Below, piece after piece: positions 50,974 to 60,650 of a stretch of DNA of 64,000 bases (positions within the stretch are counted from its first letter, which is position 1; every line of letters begins with the position of its first letter). Source of the stretch: Deltaproteobacteria bacterium (GTDB lineage Bacteria > Desulfobacterota > Binatia > UBA9968 > JAJDTQ01); NCBI GenBank assembly GCA_026712905.1, contig JAPOPM010000021.1:1-64000 (forward strand), read 5' to 3'. A program made the translations under genes and the position numbers. The notes under the pieces are model-generated. The model had not been told where the DNA came from. It searched no databases and saw only the letters and a list, made by a program, of their open reading frames with translations.

Positions 50974-51008
50974 TGTCTATTTGACATATAGCTTGCGATG
51001 ATATCTAC
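50969..51008 (+). promoter_or_regulatory. Promoter of the ABC importer overlapped by a palindrome
   Basis: GCTAATGTC (50969-50977) pairs with GACAT-A-TAGC (50983-50992) around TATTT; one unpaired A interrupts the right arm. The -35 TTGACA is at 50981-50986 within the right arm, and a -10-like TATCTA is at 51002-51007, 15 bases away. The ABC start codon is at 51039. The site suits a LysR-type operator. Confidence 0.45.
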
Positions 51009-51038
51009 TCGGTCGAACATTTTCACCTGGAGGTATCC

Positions 51039-51898
51039 ATGACGCGACAACTCGCCCGGCGGCTGTTCCTGCTCTTGTTCACTCTGTTCTTCCTCGTCGG
51101 CGTCGCGGCGGCCGACACGCTGCGTCTCTCCGCGATCCCGGACGAGGACCCGCAGGAGCTGTTGCGCAAGTACAAGCCCTTCACCGACTACATCGAAAAG
51201 GAAGTGGGCCTGGAGGTCAAGTTCGTACCGGTGGTGGACTACGCGGCCACCGTGGAAGGGCTGGCCGCGAACCGTCTCGACATCGTCTGGTACGGCGGCT
51301 TCACCTCGGTCCAGGCGGTGGAGCGCGCCCAGGGGGCCACGCGGCTGGCCATGCGCGAAGAGGACGCGAGCTTCAAGAGCGTCTTCGTCACGCGCACGGA
51401 TTCCGGGATCAAGACCTTGGCCGACCTCAAGGGCAAGACCTTCGCCTTCGGCAGCGTCAGCTCCACCTCAGGACACCTGATGCCGCGTCATTTCCTCAAG
51501 GCCGCCGGCGTGGACCCCGAGCGGGACTTCAAGAAATTCGGCTTCAGCGGCGCGCACGACGCCACGGCCGCGTGGGTGGCGGCGAACCGGGTGGACGCCG
51601 GTGCCCTCAATTTCCTGGTGTGGAAGAAGCTCGTTGACAACAAGAAGATCGACACCGGCAAGGTCCACGCTTTTTGGACCACGCCGCCGTACGTCGACTA
51701 CGTATGGGTTGCCCGGGGAGGCGTTTCCGAGGAAGTCCGCGAGAAGTTCAAGCAGGCGCTCCTGAAGCTCGACTACACCAAGCCCGCGGACAAGGAGATC
51801 ATGGACTTGCAGCGCACCCGCAAGTTCATTCCCGCCAAGGACTCGGATTGGGACGGCATCAAGAAGGCGGCCATCGCCGCCGGCATGCTGAAGGTGAA

Positions 51899-51902
<4 letters not shown>
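51039..51902 (+). CDS. ABC transporter substrate-binding protein, predicted selenate/phosphonate type
   Basis: A 287-residue periplasmic protein with a signal peptide (ARRLFLLLFTLFFLVGVAAA). The mature part starts TLRLSAIPDEDPQELLRKYKPFTDYIEKEVG, and LDIVWYGGFTSVQAVERAQGATRLAMREEDASFKSVFVT follows. This is a PhnD-like fold; the SAIPDE-x-P-x-E-L-x-R-K and WYGGFT-x-VQA patterns are those of proteins annotated as putative selenate transporter binding proteins, to the best of my recognition. Phosphonate or phosphite is the alternative. The gene lies 2.3 kb from a selenoprotein gene. GGAGG before the ATG is good. Confidence 0.75.
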
Positions 51903-52711
<809 letters not shown>

Positions 52712-52721
52712 CCCTATATCC

Positions 52722-53567
52722 ATGAGCTTCCCTTCCCGGACTCTGGGGTCCCGATCGGTTTTTCCCTACGTCTTCGGCGGGCTCTTCCTTATCCTCCTGG
52801 CCGATAGCTGGCGCCGCGCCGAGGTCGCCCCGGGGATCTTCTTCGAGCCCGAGGGCCGGGAGCACCTGTGGCAGTTCGTCACCGGCATGTATCCGCCGGA
52901 ACTGTCCTGGGAGTTCCTGCAGTTCATGGTCCGGCCGACCATCGAGACCATCCAGATCTCGGTCATGGGTACGCTGATCGCGGTGGTCATCGGTTTCCCT
53001 CTGGGGCTGCTGGCCACCAGCACCTTCAGCTTTCAGGGCATTCTCCACGAGACCGAGTTCCGCAACGCCGGGCTGCGGCACGGCCTCAAGGTCTGCTTCT
53101 ACGGCCTGGCGCGGGCGTTGCTCAGCCTGTTCCGCTGCATCCCCGAGTTCGTCTGGGCCTTCATGTTCGTGCGCGCCGTGGGCCTGGGGCCGTTCCCCGG
53201 CGTGCTCGCCATCGGCGTGGCCTACGGCGGCATGCTCGGCAAGGTGTACTCCGAGATCTTCGAGTCCGTGAACGAGCGCCCGCTGGAAGCCATCCAGTCC
53301 ACCGGCGCCGGGCGGCTGCAGATCTTCTTCTACGGCTGGTTCCCGCAGGTGCTGCCCAACATCACCTCGTACACCCTGTACCGCTGGGAGTGCGCCGTGC
53401 GCACCTCGGCCATCCTGGGATTGGTGGGGGCAGGCGGCATCGGCCAGCAGATTCAGATCTCCATCCGGATGTTCAACTTCCATGAGGTCACCACCCTGCT
53501 GCTCATCCTCTTCGCGCTGGTGGCGGGGGCGGACTACGTGAGCGCGAAGGTGAGGTCGCTGCTGTGA
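52722..53567 (+). CDS. ABC transporter permease 1 (PhnE-like)
   Basis: A 281-residue inner-membrane protein with about five or six hydrophobic segments. The coupling region is AIGVAYGGMLGKVYSEIFESVNERPLEAIQSTGAGRLQ, with the EAA-loop pattern that contacts the ATPase. The start at 52722 removes a charged 14-residue shadow. It belongs to the PhnE family of phosphonate-type permeases. It ends in a GTGA overlap with the second permease, so the importer has two permeases, as is usual when a heterodimeric channel is used. Confidence 0.85.
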   Translation: MSFPSRTLGSRSVFPYVFGGLFLILLADSWRRAEVAPGIFFEPEGREHLWQFVTGMYPPELSWEFLQFMVRPTIETIQISVMGTLIAVVIGFPLGLLATSTFSFQGILHETEFRNAGLRHGLKVCFYGLARALLSLFRCIPEFVWAFMFVRAVGLGPFPGVLAIGVAYGGMLGKVYSEIFESVNERPLEAIQSTGAGRLQIFFYGWFPQVLPNITSYTLYRWECAVRTSAILGLVGAGGIGQQIQISIRMFNFHEVTTLLLILFALVAGADYVSAKVRSLL

Positions 53568-54448
53568 CGCCGGCGAATCAAGGCGCGGCTGCGATGGACG
53601 AGGTGCGGGCGCTCCGGGCCGGGGCGCGCTCGCGCTCGCGCGTCTTCACCTATGTGATCCTGAGCCTGCTGGCGGCGCTCTTCGTCTGGAGCTACCAGGG
53701 GTCGGAGATCGACCTCGGCATGCTCTTCAGCGCGGACGGCGGCGGCGCCATCGCGGATTACGTCGAGCGCCTTTTCCCGCCGGACCTCTCGCCCAAGGTG
53801 GTGGCCGACGCCGTGGCCGGCGCCTGGGAGACCCTGGCCATCTCTCTGGTCGGCACCGTGCTGTCGGTGGTCATCGCGCTGTCGCTGGCCTTTTTCGGCG
53901 CGCGCAATCTCGTGTACGCGGGCCTGCTTTACGAGATGGAAACCCGACGCAGCCTTGGCGCGTTGCGGCGCGTTCCGTACCTCGCGGCCAAGGCGATCCT
54001 GAACTTCCTGCGCACCATCCCGGAGATGCTGTGGGCGCTGATCTTCGTCTTTCTCGTGGGGCTGGGCCCGTTCCCGGGCGTGCTGGCTCTCGGCGTGCAC
54101 ACCGGCGGCGTGCTCGGCAAGCTCTTCGCCGAGGTGCTGGAGGACGTGGACCTGCAACCCGTCGAGTCGCTCCAGTCCACCGGCGCCGGCAAGATCCAGA
54201 TCCTGTTCTACGGCATCCTGCCCCAGGTGCTGCCCCAGTTCATTTCCTACACGCTGTACCGCTGGGAGGTGAACATCCGCGTGGCCGCGGTGCTGGGCTT
54301 CGTCGGCGCCGGCGGCCTCGGCCAGCGCATCCACATCGCCATGAGCCTGTTCCTGGAACAGCAACTGCTGACGCTGCTCATCGCCCTGTACGTCCTGGTG
54401 ACGGGAGTGGATTACCTGAGCGCGTATCTGCGGCGGCGGGTGGTGTGA
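53564..54448 (+). CDS. ABC transporter permease 2 (PhnE-like)
   Basis: A 294-residue paralogue of the first permease, with SLLAALFVWSYQGSEIDLG near the start and the coupling segment VLALGVHTGGVLGKLFAEVLEDVDLQPVESLQSTGAGKIQ. GTG is the start; it overlaps the previous stop. The two permeases share the end of their channel domain (YTLYRWE) and arose by duplication. Confidence 0.85.
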   Translation: MTPANQGAAAMDEVRALRAGARSRSRVFTYVILSLLAALFVWSYQGSEIDLGMLFSADGGGAIADYVERLFPPDLSPKVVADAVAGAWETLAISLVGTVLSVVIALSLAFFGARNLVYAGLLYEMETRRSLGALRRVPYLAAKAILNFLRTIPEMLWALIFVFLVGLGPFPGVLALGVHTGGVLGKLFAEVLEDVDLQPVESLQSTGAGKIQILFYGILPQVLPQFISYTLYRWEVNIRVAAVLGFVGAGGLGQRIHIAMSLFLEQQLLTLLIALYVLVTGVDYLSAYLRRRVV

Positions 54449-54470
54449 CACGCGGCAATGGCATGTTGCG

Positions 54471-55505
54471 TCAAGGCCGCACCACGACCTTCAGTGCCTC
54501 CCGCGCCATCATCGACCGCAATGCCTTCTCCAGGCCCTGAAGCGGCACCTCGGCGGACAGAAGGGGCCGCGGGTCCAGCGTCTTCCGGCTCAACATCTCC
54601 AGCGCCCGCGCCACCGTGGCCGGCCGGTGATGATAGGCGCCCATGACGGTAAGCTCGTTGTAGTGGACCGAAGCCGTGTCCAAAGGAATCGTCGTCCCCG
54701 GCGCGCACCCGCCGAACAGGTTGACCACCCCTCCCGGGCGCACGCAGGCCACCGCGTCCTGCCAGACCGCGGGTATGCCGGTGGCGTCAATGGTACAGTC
54801 GAAGCCGTCCCCGTCCCGTGAACGGGACCGCAGACGTTCACTCTGGGCGGTGCGGCGGTCCACTTCCACCGTGTCCCGCGCTCCAAGAGCCCGCGCCACG
54901 TCGAGTCGGTGCGGATTGGGATCGGTAGCCACCACGCCGTGGCCGCGGACCGCCAGCACCGCGGTAAGCAGCAGGCCGATGGGCCCCGCACCATGGACCA
55001 GAACGTCGGCACCGTCGTCCAGCCTGCTGGCGTCGACCCCGTGGATGACACAGGCCACCGGCTCCACCAGCGCGGCGACCTCGTAGGGAAGCTCCGGGTC
55101 AAGACGATACGTGCTGACTTCGACGAACCGCCGGGGAATACGGATGTACTCCGCGAACGCGCCATTCAGATACTCGAGGTGGCGGCAAAGATTCTCCCGC
55201 CCCGCCTCACAATACGCACAGCGTCCGCACGGCGCCGAGTTGGCCACCACCACCCGGTCTCCGGGCTTGTAGCCGGACACGCCGGGACCCAACGCCGCCA
55301 CCGACCCCGCGAACTCATGCCCGAACGGCGTCGGCACCCGCAACATCCGCGGATGCCCCCCGCGCCGAAACACCTTCACGTCCGTCCCGCAGGTGGTAGC
55401 CGCCCGAATGCGCACCAACAACTCTCCCTCGCGGGGCACGGGCACGGATTCTTCGCGAACTTCGATACGCTCGGGACCGAGCAGATATACGACCCTGTGT
55501 GTCAT
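54471..55505 (-). CDS. Zinc-dependent alcohol dehydrogenase / MDR superfamily oxidoreductase
   Basis: A 344-residue medium-chain dehydrogenase. The catalytic zinc site includes TTCGTDVK and GHEFAGSVAALG, and the structural zinc uses APCGRCAYCEAGRENLC (four cysteines). The Rossmann motif is VLVHGAGPIGLLLTAV. It resembles L-threonine, sorbitol or xylitol dehydrogenases. ATG 55505 is preferred because it gives MTHRVVYLLGPER, the usual N-terminus; the longer frame adds a shadow from the tRNA side. It is convergent with the importer operon. Confidence 0.85.
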   Translation of the reverse strand: MTHRVVYLLGPERIEVREESVPVPREGELLVRIRAATTCGTDVKVFRRGGHPRMLRVPTPFGHEFAGSVAALGPGVSGYKPGDRVVVANSAPCGRCAYCEAGRENLCRHLEYLNGAFAEYIRIPRRFVEVSTYRLDPELPYEVAALVEPVACVIHGVDASRLDDGADVLVHGAGPIGLLLTAVLAVRGHGVVATDPNPHRLDVARALGARDTVEVDRRTAQSERLRSRSRDGDGFDCTIDATGIPAVWQDAVACVRPGGVVNLFGGCAPGTTIPLDTASVHYNELTVMGAYHHRPATVARALEMLSRKTLDPRPLLSAEVPLQGLEKALRSMMAREALKVVVRP

Positions 55506-55674
55506 GGCAGTGGAAGACGCCAGAAAGGTGTCCCCACCGCCTAGCACCGATGAGCGGTGGAGGCAAATTGATGTGGGAGGGCAGGGGAAGGCGTGCCGCT
55601 CAGCGACGGCACCGTCAATCCGCGGCCTGAGTTCCCAACCGCCAGAGGGCATGCTACGCTAGTGATCCAACCGC

Positions 55675-55764
55675 GGAGAGGTGGCCGAGTCCGGTTGAAG
55701 GCGCCTGACTCGAAATCAGGTTTACCTACGGGTAACGGGGGTTCGAATCCCTCCCTCTCCGCCA
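55675..55764 (+). tRNA. tRNA-Ser (anticodon CGA)
   Basis: A class II tRNA of 90 bases including the encoded CCA. Acceptor GGAGAGG (55675-55681) pairs with CCTCTCC (55754-55760), the discriminator is G, and CCA is at 55762-55764. The anticodon loop is CTCGAAA, giving anticodon CGA (codon UCG). A long variable arm (TTTACCTACGGGTAAC) marks the serine/leucine class, and the T-loop is GTTCGAATC. It lies between an alcohol dehydrogenase gene and the SRP RNA. Confidence 0.93.
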
Positions 55765-55914
55765 CCTGATTTCCAGCCAAGCAAGAACGGATCACGAAGA
55801 CACGTGCTCTCCCCTCTTTTGATGGACAGGGCTCAAACTGCTGGTCGTGGCCCGTAGAATTTGCTAAACACAGGTCCCCGCTCAGTGAACATGGAGCGCG
55901 TGGAGGATGTTGAT

Positions 55915-56023
55915 TGCTGGCAGTCGGGTCCCGTGCAAGTGGGTCCCGCAAACCCCGTCAGGTCCGGAAGGAAGCAGCGGTAGCGGACCGCCCCTGTGCC
56001 ACGGGGAAGCCTGGCTGTCGGCA
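55915..56023 (+). ncRNA. ffs: Signal recognition particle RNA (4.5S type)
   Basis: About 109 bases. The conserved tip GTCAGGTCCGGAAGGAAGCA lies at 55958-55977 and binds Ffh. The ends pair: TGCTGGCAG (55915-55923) with CTGTCGGCA (56015-56023). It is the short bacterial form without an Alu domain. Its place just upstream of dnaX is a common bacterial order. Confidence 0.92.
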
Positions 56024-56136
56024 ATGAGCATTCCGCCGCGCGAGCGGGTTCCGTCGCGGAGGCGCGGCGGGTCGGTCACTTTCTGAGGGGTGCCTCGAAA
56101 GCCTGCCGCGGGCACCCGGAGCGGTGCTGAAGAGTC

Positions 56137-58032
56137 ATGTCCTACCTTGTCCTGGCGCGCAAGTGGCGTCCGCAGAGTCTTGCGGACATGGTCGGGCAAC
56201 AGCACATCGCACGCGTCCTCACCAACGCCATCCAGAGCGAGCGTATCGCCCATTGCTATCTGTTCACCGGAGTGCGCGGCGTGGGCAAGACCAGCGCCGC
56301 GCGCATCCTGGCCAAGGCATTGAACTGCGTGGACGGGCCTACGCCGACGCCATGCAACGAGTGCCCGCGCTGCCGGGAGATCGGCGACGCGCGCTCCCTC
56401 GACGTTTATGAGATCGACGGCGCCTCGAACCGGGGCATCGACGAGGTGCGGCAGATCATCGAGAACGTGCGCTACCAGCCGGCGGCGGCACGCTTCAAGG
56501 TGTACATCATCGATGAGGTGCACCAAGTCACCAAGGACGCTTTCAACGCGCTCCTCAAGACCCTGGAGGAGCCGCCGCCCTTCGCCAAGTTCATCCTTGC
56601 CACCACCGAGGTCCACCGCCTTCCGGAGACCATCCTGTCGCGCTGCCAGCGCTTCGACTTTCGCCGCATCGGGGTTCAGGACATCCACGAGCGGCTGCGG
56701 CAAATCGCGGAGGTCGAGGGGCTGAACATCACCGACGGCGCGTTGACGCTCCTGAGCCGCGCGGCCCAGGGCAGCATGCGCGACGCCCAGTCGCTCCTTG
56801 AGCAGGTGCTGTCGTTCGCCGACCCGGAAGCGGACGGGGCCGTGGACGAGCCTCTCTTGCGGGACATTCTGGGGGTGGCCGAGCGGCGTGTGCTGTACGA
56901 GATCTCCGCGGCGATCATCGCCGGCAACGCCGCGGCGTGTCTCGACCTGGTGGCGGAGGTGGCCACCCATGGAGTGGACCTGGCCGCGTTGTCGCGAGAG
57001 CTGGTGGAACATTTCCGCAACCTCCTGGTGCTACGCTTGATGGATGCGCGGGCGGGGACGCCGGAGGCCGGCCCGTTGGCGGGGTCGCGGCGGCTCATGG
57101 ACCTCACGGCCGAGGAAATGGCTTTGCTGCGCGAGCAGGCTCGGGACGTCGATCCCGAGACCCTCATCAACTTCTATCGCTTCGTGGTGCAGGGTGACGA
57201 CACCGTGTCCCGGTCGCCCTATCCGCGGTTCGATCTCGAAGTCTCCCTGGTACGGGTGGCGACGCTGCCGCGCACCGTGAACATCGCCGACGCCATCGAC
57301 GAGCTGCGGCGGCTGGAGCGGAAGCTCGACGCCGAGGAGCCTGCCCAGTCCGACGGTTCGGTTGAACGAGGGAAGGGACCGGCTGGAGGCGCTACGCCAC
57401 CGGGCAGAGCAGCGTCCCGTGAGGAGGCTCCGCGTCAGGCCGCGGCTCCGTCCCAGGATGCGCCGCCGCCCGAAGCCGCCACACCGGTTCAGGATGCGGC
57501 GCCGGCGCGTGCCGAGGCACCGCCCATCCATCAAGACGAACTGCCGATCCACACCGACGAGCCGCCCATCCACGCGGAGGCACCGCCATCGCACGTCGAG
57601 GCGCCATCCGACCCGGGGACACCGCCGGACCGTAGCGCCGGAGAAACGGCCACGCCCGCGCCGCCGCCGGCGGGCGAGGCCCAGCCCGCTGAACCGACCC
57701 CTGCCGGCTGGAAGGGGTTCGTGGAATTCGTCAACGCCGAGGAGCCCATGCTGGGCGCCTCCCTGCATCGAGCCAGAATGCTGGAACTTTCGGGCGACAG
57801 CGTGAGGCTGGGACTCGAAGGGGGCTTTCATCTGCGGTATCTTGGAGACAGGGAGGCGATAACGTTGCTCGAAGGGTTCCTGGCACGCTTTTTCGAGCGC
57901 CCGATGTCCGTCGTGGTGGTGGCGGATTCGGGCGGGCAGGGCGGCACCGAGACAGTCCCGGACGGTGACGATGGCAGCACGGTGGACATCGTCGGCGAGG
58001 CATTGCGGATTTTTGGTGGTTCGGTCAAGTAG
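56137..58032 (+). CDS. dnaX: DNA polymerase III subunit tau/gamma
   Basis: A 631-residue clamp-loader ATPase. The AAA core has SLADMVGQQHI, Walker A GVRGVGKTSAAR near residues 47-58, a zinc site in CVDGPTPTPCNECPRC, Walker B YIIDEVHQVT and the SRC motif in ETILSRCQRFDFRR. Domain III ends near residue 400. A Pro/Ala-rich linker (about 415-530) carries repeats such as PIHQDELPIHTDEPPIH and then a tau-like tail ending at residue 631. No A-rich slippery site is visible, so a separate gamma product is not expected. Confidence 0.95.
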   Translation: MSYLVLARKWRPQSLADMVGQQHIARVLTNAIQSERIAHCYLFTGVRGVGKTSAARILAKALNCVDGPTPTPCNECPRCREIGDARSLDVYEIDGASNRGIDEVRQIIENVRYQPAAARFKVYIIDEVHQVTKDAFNALLKTLEEPPPFAKFILATTEVHRLPETILSRCQRFDFRRIGVQDIHERLRQIAEVEGLNITDGALTLLSRAAQGSMRDAQSLLEQVLSFADPEADGAVDEPLLRDILGVAERRVLYEISAAIIAGNAAACLDLVAEVATHGVDLAALSRELVEHFRNLLVLRLMDARAGTPEAGPLAGSRRLMDLTAEEMALLREQARDVDPETLINFYRFVVQGDDTVSRSPYPRFDLEVSLVRVATLPRTVNIADAIDELRRLERKLDAEEPAQSDGSVERGKGPAGGATPPGRAASREEAPRQAAAPSQDAPPPEAATPVQDAAPARAEAPPIHQDELPIHTDEPPIHAEAPPSHVEAPSDPGTPPDRSAGETATPAPPPAGEAQPAEPTPAGWKGFVEFVNAEEPMLGASLHRARMLELSGDSVRLGLEGGFHLRYLGDREAITLLEGFLARFFERPMSVVVVADSGGQGGTETVPDGDDGSTVDIVGEALRIFGGSVK

Positions 58033-58055
58033 GGTACCGTGAAGGGAGTGGTCTC

Positions 58056-58382
58056 ATGAGTCAGGGTTTGGGCGGCATGGGCGGGCTGATGAAGCAGGCC
58101 CAGGAAATGCAGGCGAAGCTCGCGAAGATCCAGGAGGAGCTTGCCAAGAAGACCGTGGAGGCCTCCAGCGGCGGCGGCATGGTGCGGGTCACGGTCAACG
58201 GCCAGTTCATGCTAGTTTCCATCAAGGTGGACCCCGCCGTCATCGATCCCGAGGAAGTGGAGATGCTGGAGGACTTGGTGCGGGCAGCGGTCAACGAGGG
58301 CCTCCGGCGAGCCCGCGAGATGGCCTCGGAGGAAATGAGTAAGCTCACCGGGGGCTTCAAGATTCCCGGAATCACTCCATGA
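58056..58382 (+). CDS. ybaB: Nucleoid-associated protein YbaB/EbfC
   Basis: A 108-residue DNA-binding protein of the YbaB/EbfC family. It has an N-terminal helix MGGLMKQAQEMQAKLAKIQEELAKKTVEASSGGGMVRVTVNG and the conserved SIKVDPAVIDPEEVEMLEDLVRAAVNEGLRRAREMASEEMSKLTGG. The gene lies between dnaX and recR, the usual order, and overlaps recR by 4 bases (ATGA). Confidence 0.95.
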   Translation: MSQGLGGMGGLMKQAQEMQAKLAKIQEELAKKTVEASSGGGMVRVTVNGQFMLVSIKVDPAVIDPEEVEMLEDLVRAAVNEGLRRAREMASEEMSKLTGGFKIPGITP

Positions 58383-58999
58383 CCGGTTACCCGGCACCGC
58401 TGGCCCGGGTCATCGAGCAGTTGTCCAAGCTGCCCGGCATCGGCGAGAAGACCGCCGGGAGGCTCGCCTTTCACCTGCTGAAGGAGCGTAAGGAAGCGGT
58501 GCTGGCCCTGTCCGGCAGCATGGAGAAGCTCAAGCAGGAGATGGGCCTCTGTCCCCAGTGCTTCGGGCTGAGCGAGATCCCGCCGGGAGGGGAAGAAGTG
58601 GTCCCGTGCAGGGTGTGCCGCGACCCGGCCCGCGACACCTCCATCATCTGCGTCGTCGAGGAGCCTTCGGACCTGATGGCGGTGGAACGCTCCGCCGAGT
58701 ACAAGGGCCTCTACCACGTGCTTCACGGCGCCATCTTCCCGCTGAACGGCGTCGGTCCGGACGCCCTCAAGATCAAGGAGCTCATGACGCGGCTCCGCGC
58801 CAACCCTCCCGCCGAAGTCATCGCCGCCACCAACGCCACCCGGGCGGGAGACGCCACCGCCCTCTACCTCGCCAAGATGATCAAGCCCCTGGGCATCCGC
58901 ATCACCCGCATCGCCCGCGGCCTCCCCATCGGAGGCGAGATCGAATACACCGACGCCGGCACCCTGGGCGAAGCCCTCGACGGTCGGCGCGATCTGTAG
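58379..58999 (+). CDS. recR: Recombination mediator RecR
   Basis: A 206-residue protein that loads RecA with RecO(F). A helix-hairpin-helix near residue 16 (KLPGIGEKTAGRLAFHLL), a zinc ring with CPQC (residues 58-61) and CRVC, and a TOPRIM domain starting at IICVVEEPSDLMAVE are present. The C-terminal GLPIGGEIEYTDAGTLGEAL closes the TOPRIM fold. Length and order are standard. Confidence 0.95.
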   Translation: MTGYPAPLARVIEQLSKLPGIGEKTAGRLAFHLLKERKEAVLALSGSMEKLKQEMGLCPQCFGLSEIPPGGEEVVPCRVCRDPARDTSIICVVEEPSDLMAVERSAEYKGLYHVLHGAIFPLNGVGPDALKIKELMTRLRANPPAEVIAATNATRAGDATALYLAKMIKPLGIRITRIARGLPIGGEIEYTDAGTLGEALDGRRDL

Positions 59000-59141
59000 C
59001 GGCTGGGGTGTGCTGAGCCGCGTCTTGTTGTGTTTATCTGGAAGAATCATTAAAGTTTTCAGCGAACCTGGCCGATGGATCATGATGAGGGGGTAGTGGA
59101 AGAGCGCGTGACCGCGAACGCTGACGAAGGAGCGGGGAGCA

Positions 59142-59357
59142 ATGAACGTAGAGACAATCAGCATCATCATATCCGTGATCATGGTCGGGGCAGCGGGCGG
59201 CGCCCTTACAATGGCTGGGTTCAAACAGTCGCGTGCCGACATGGACCGGCGCTTCCGTGAAACGCGCGAGGACGTTCGGGAACTGCGGCGGGACGTCAAC
59301 TATCTGCGCGAGGCCGTCGGCGCGTTAAATGAGCGCATGGGAATCAAGACGGGCTGA
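59142..59357 (+). CDS. Small membrane-anchored coiled-coil protein, hypothetical
   Basis: A 71-residue protein. Residues 3-27 (VETISIIISVIMVGAAGGALTMAG) form one hydrophobic segment. The rest (MDRRFRETREDVRELRRDVNYLREAVGALNERMG) is a heptad-like charged helix. The pattern is common in small inner-membrane accessory proteins, including some in toxin or phage settings, but no family is recognised. GGAGCGGGGAGC precedes the ATG. It is convergent with the CobW gene. Confidence 0.55.
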   Translation: MNVETISIIISVIMVGAAGGALTMAGFKQSRADMDRRFRETREDVRELRRDVNYLREAVGALNERMGIKTG

Positions 59358-59380
59358 ACGCCGTCAGGACCAACACCACA

Positions 59381-60619
59381 CTAGCAGCACGGCATCGGAT
59401 TCTCGATCAGGTTGTAGACGCTGTCGAAGTTGACCTCGTTGATGGTCTTCTGGATCTTGTAGAAGCGCGGCGGCTCGTTCTTCAGGAAGACCATGATGGC
59501 GGTCTCGATGGGAGGGCAGTCCGGCTTCACGCAAGGGACCTCCTTGATGGTGATGGGGGTCTTGGACGGGAACTCCAGAGCCTGCGTCACCCACACGCGG
59601 ATCTGGTCGAGGGTGAGGGAGGAGACGTCGCGGTAGATGTCGAGTTCGCCGTCGGCGGGGGCCTCGTCCTCGGAGCGGAGGCAGGTCCTGAGGCCGCCTT
59701 GCAGCTCCTCCCCGTCCAGGTCCCGGCCGATGAACACCAGCCGGTTGAGCCGTTCCTCGCCGTCCTCCCACTCCCGTCCGAGCCGCCCCTCGAACATGCT
59801 GTGCACCCCGTGGAACACGAACTGGTGCGAGTCGCCGTACATGTTGAGGATGCCCTTCATACGCAGGATGTCGGGTCCCTTCTTCGCCAGCACCCCGCGG
59901 AACCAGTGGCTGAGGCGAGTCTTGTTGAGGTCTCCGGGCTGCACGAAGGAGACGGTCTTGACCGAGGGCTGGTGCTCGTGGTGATGGCCGTTGCGCACGG
60001 CTTCCCGCTTGGCCTCCAGGTCGAAGGCGCGCATCTCCAATAGCTCGCCGATATCCACTTCGGCGTTCCGGGTGGGGGTGACGCGGGCCGTGGGGTTCAT
60101 CTCCCCGAGCCTGGCGGTCAGGTCATCCGCTTCTTCCGGGGTGATGAGGTCGGTCTTGTTGAGCAGGATGGCGTCGGCGCAGGCGATCTGCTCCCGCGCC
60201 TCGTGCTGGGCGGCGAGCTGTTGCTCGATGTGCAGGCCGTCCACCACGGTCACCACCGCCTGGAGCTCGAAGTCCAGGCGGATGCGCTCGTCCAGCAGCA
60301 GCGTCTGCACGATGACCGTCGGGTCCGCGAGCCCCGAGGTCTCCACCACCAGGTAGTCGAAGTCGCGGCGCCGCTCCAGGAGCTGCAGCAGCACCCGCAG
60401 CAGGTCGCCCTGGACCGTGCAGCAGATGCAGCCGTTGTTCATCTGGAAGATCTCTTCTTCCGATGCGACGATGAGGTGGTGGTCGATGCCCACCTCGCCG
60501 AACTCGTTGATGACCACGGCGATGCGGTGGCCGTGGGGCGCGGTGAGGATGCGGTTCAGCAGGGTGGTCTTGCCCGCTCCGAGAAAGCCCGTGAGGATGA
60601 CGACGGGTATCTTGGCCAT
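59381..60619 (-). CDS. CobW/P47K (COG0523) GTPase with extended C-terminus
   Basis: A 412-residue G3E-family GTPase, usually a metal chaperone or nitrile hydratase/cobalamin-linked factor. Walker A is LTGFLGAGKTTLLNR at residues 9-23, the metal motif is NNGCICCTV near residue 61, and the G4 motif is LNKTDL near residue 155. A linker has HHHEHQ. The C-terminal CobW domain (FRGVLAKKGPDILRMKGILN) is followed by an additional 85 residues (DIYRDVSSLTLDQIRVW to IENPMPCC), which ordinary COG0523 proteins lack, ending in Cys-Cys. GGAGG precedes the ATG. It lies 31 bases downstream of the second Mo-hydroxylase large subunit and may serve that enzyme. Confidence 0.85.
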   Translation of the reverse strand: MAKIPVVILTGFLGAGKTTLLNRILTAPHGHRIAVVINEFGEVGIDHHLIVASEEEIFQMNNGCICCTVQGDLLRVLLQLLERRRDFDYLVVETSGLADPTVIVQTLLLDERIRLDFELQAVVTVVDGLHIEQQLAAQHEAREQIACADAILLNKTDLITPEEADDLTARLGEMNPTARVTPTRNAEVDIGELLEMRAFDLEAKREAVRNGHHHEHQPSVKTVSFVQPGDLNKTRLSHWFRGVLAKKGPDILRMKGILNMYGDSHQFVFHGVHSMFEGRLGREWEDGEERLNRLVFIGRDLDGEELQGGLRTCLRSEDEAPADGELDIYRDVSSLTLDQIRVWVTQALEFPSKTPITIKEVPCVKPDCPPIETAIMVFLKNEPPRFYKIQKTINEVNFDSVYNLIENPMPCC

Positions 60620-60650
60620 GACAGCCTCCGTGCGGGTCCGTGCCGGCGTG

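Noticed and set aside
55675-55764. Class II tRNA as a possible tRNA-Sec
   Set aside because: The anticodon is CGA, not TCA, and the acceptor and D arms are those of tRNA-Ser.
55675-55764. tRNA-Ser 3-prime end as an integration (att) site
   Set aside because: No integrase gene, direct repeat of the tRNA end or foreign island follows; conserved SRP RNA and dnaX come next.
57290-57420. Programmed -1 frameshift site in dnaX
   Set aside because: No A6-G-type slippery sequence is present in the region after the ATPase core.
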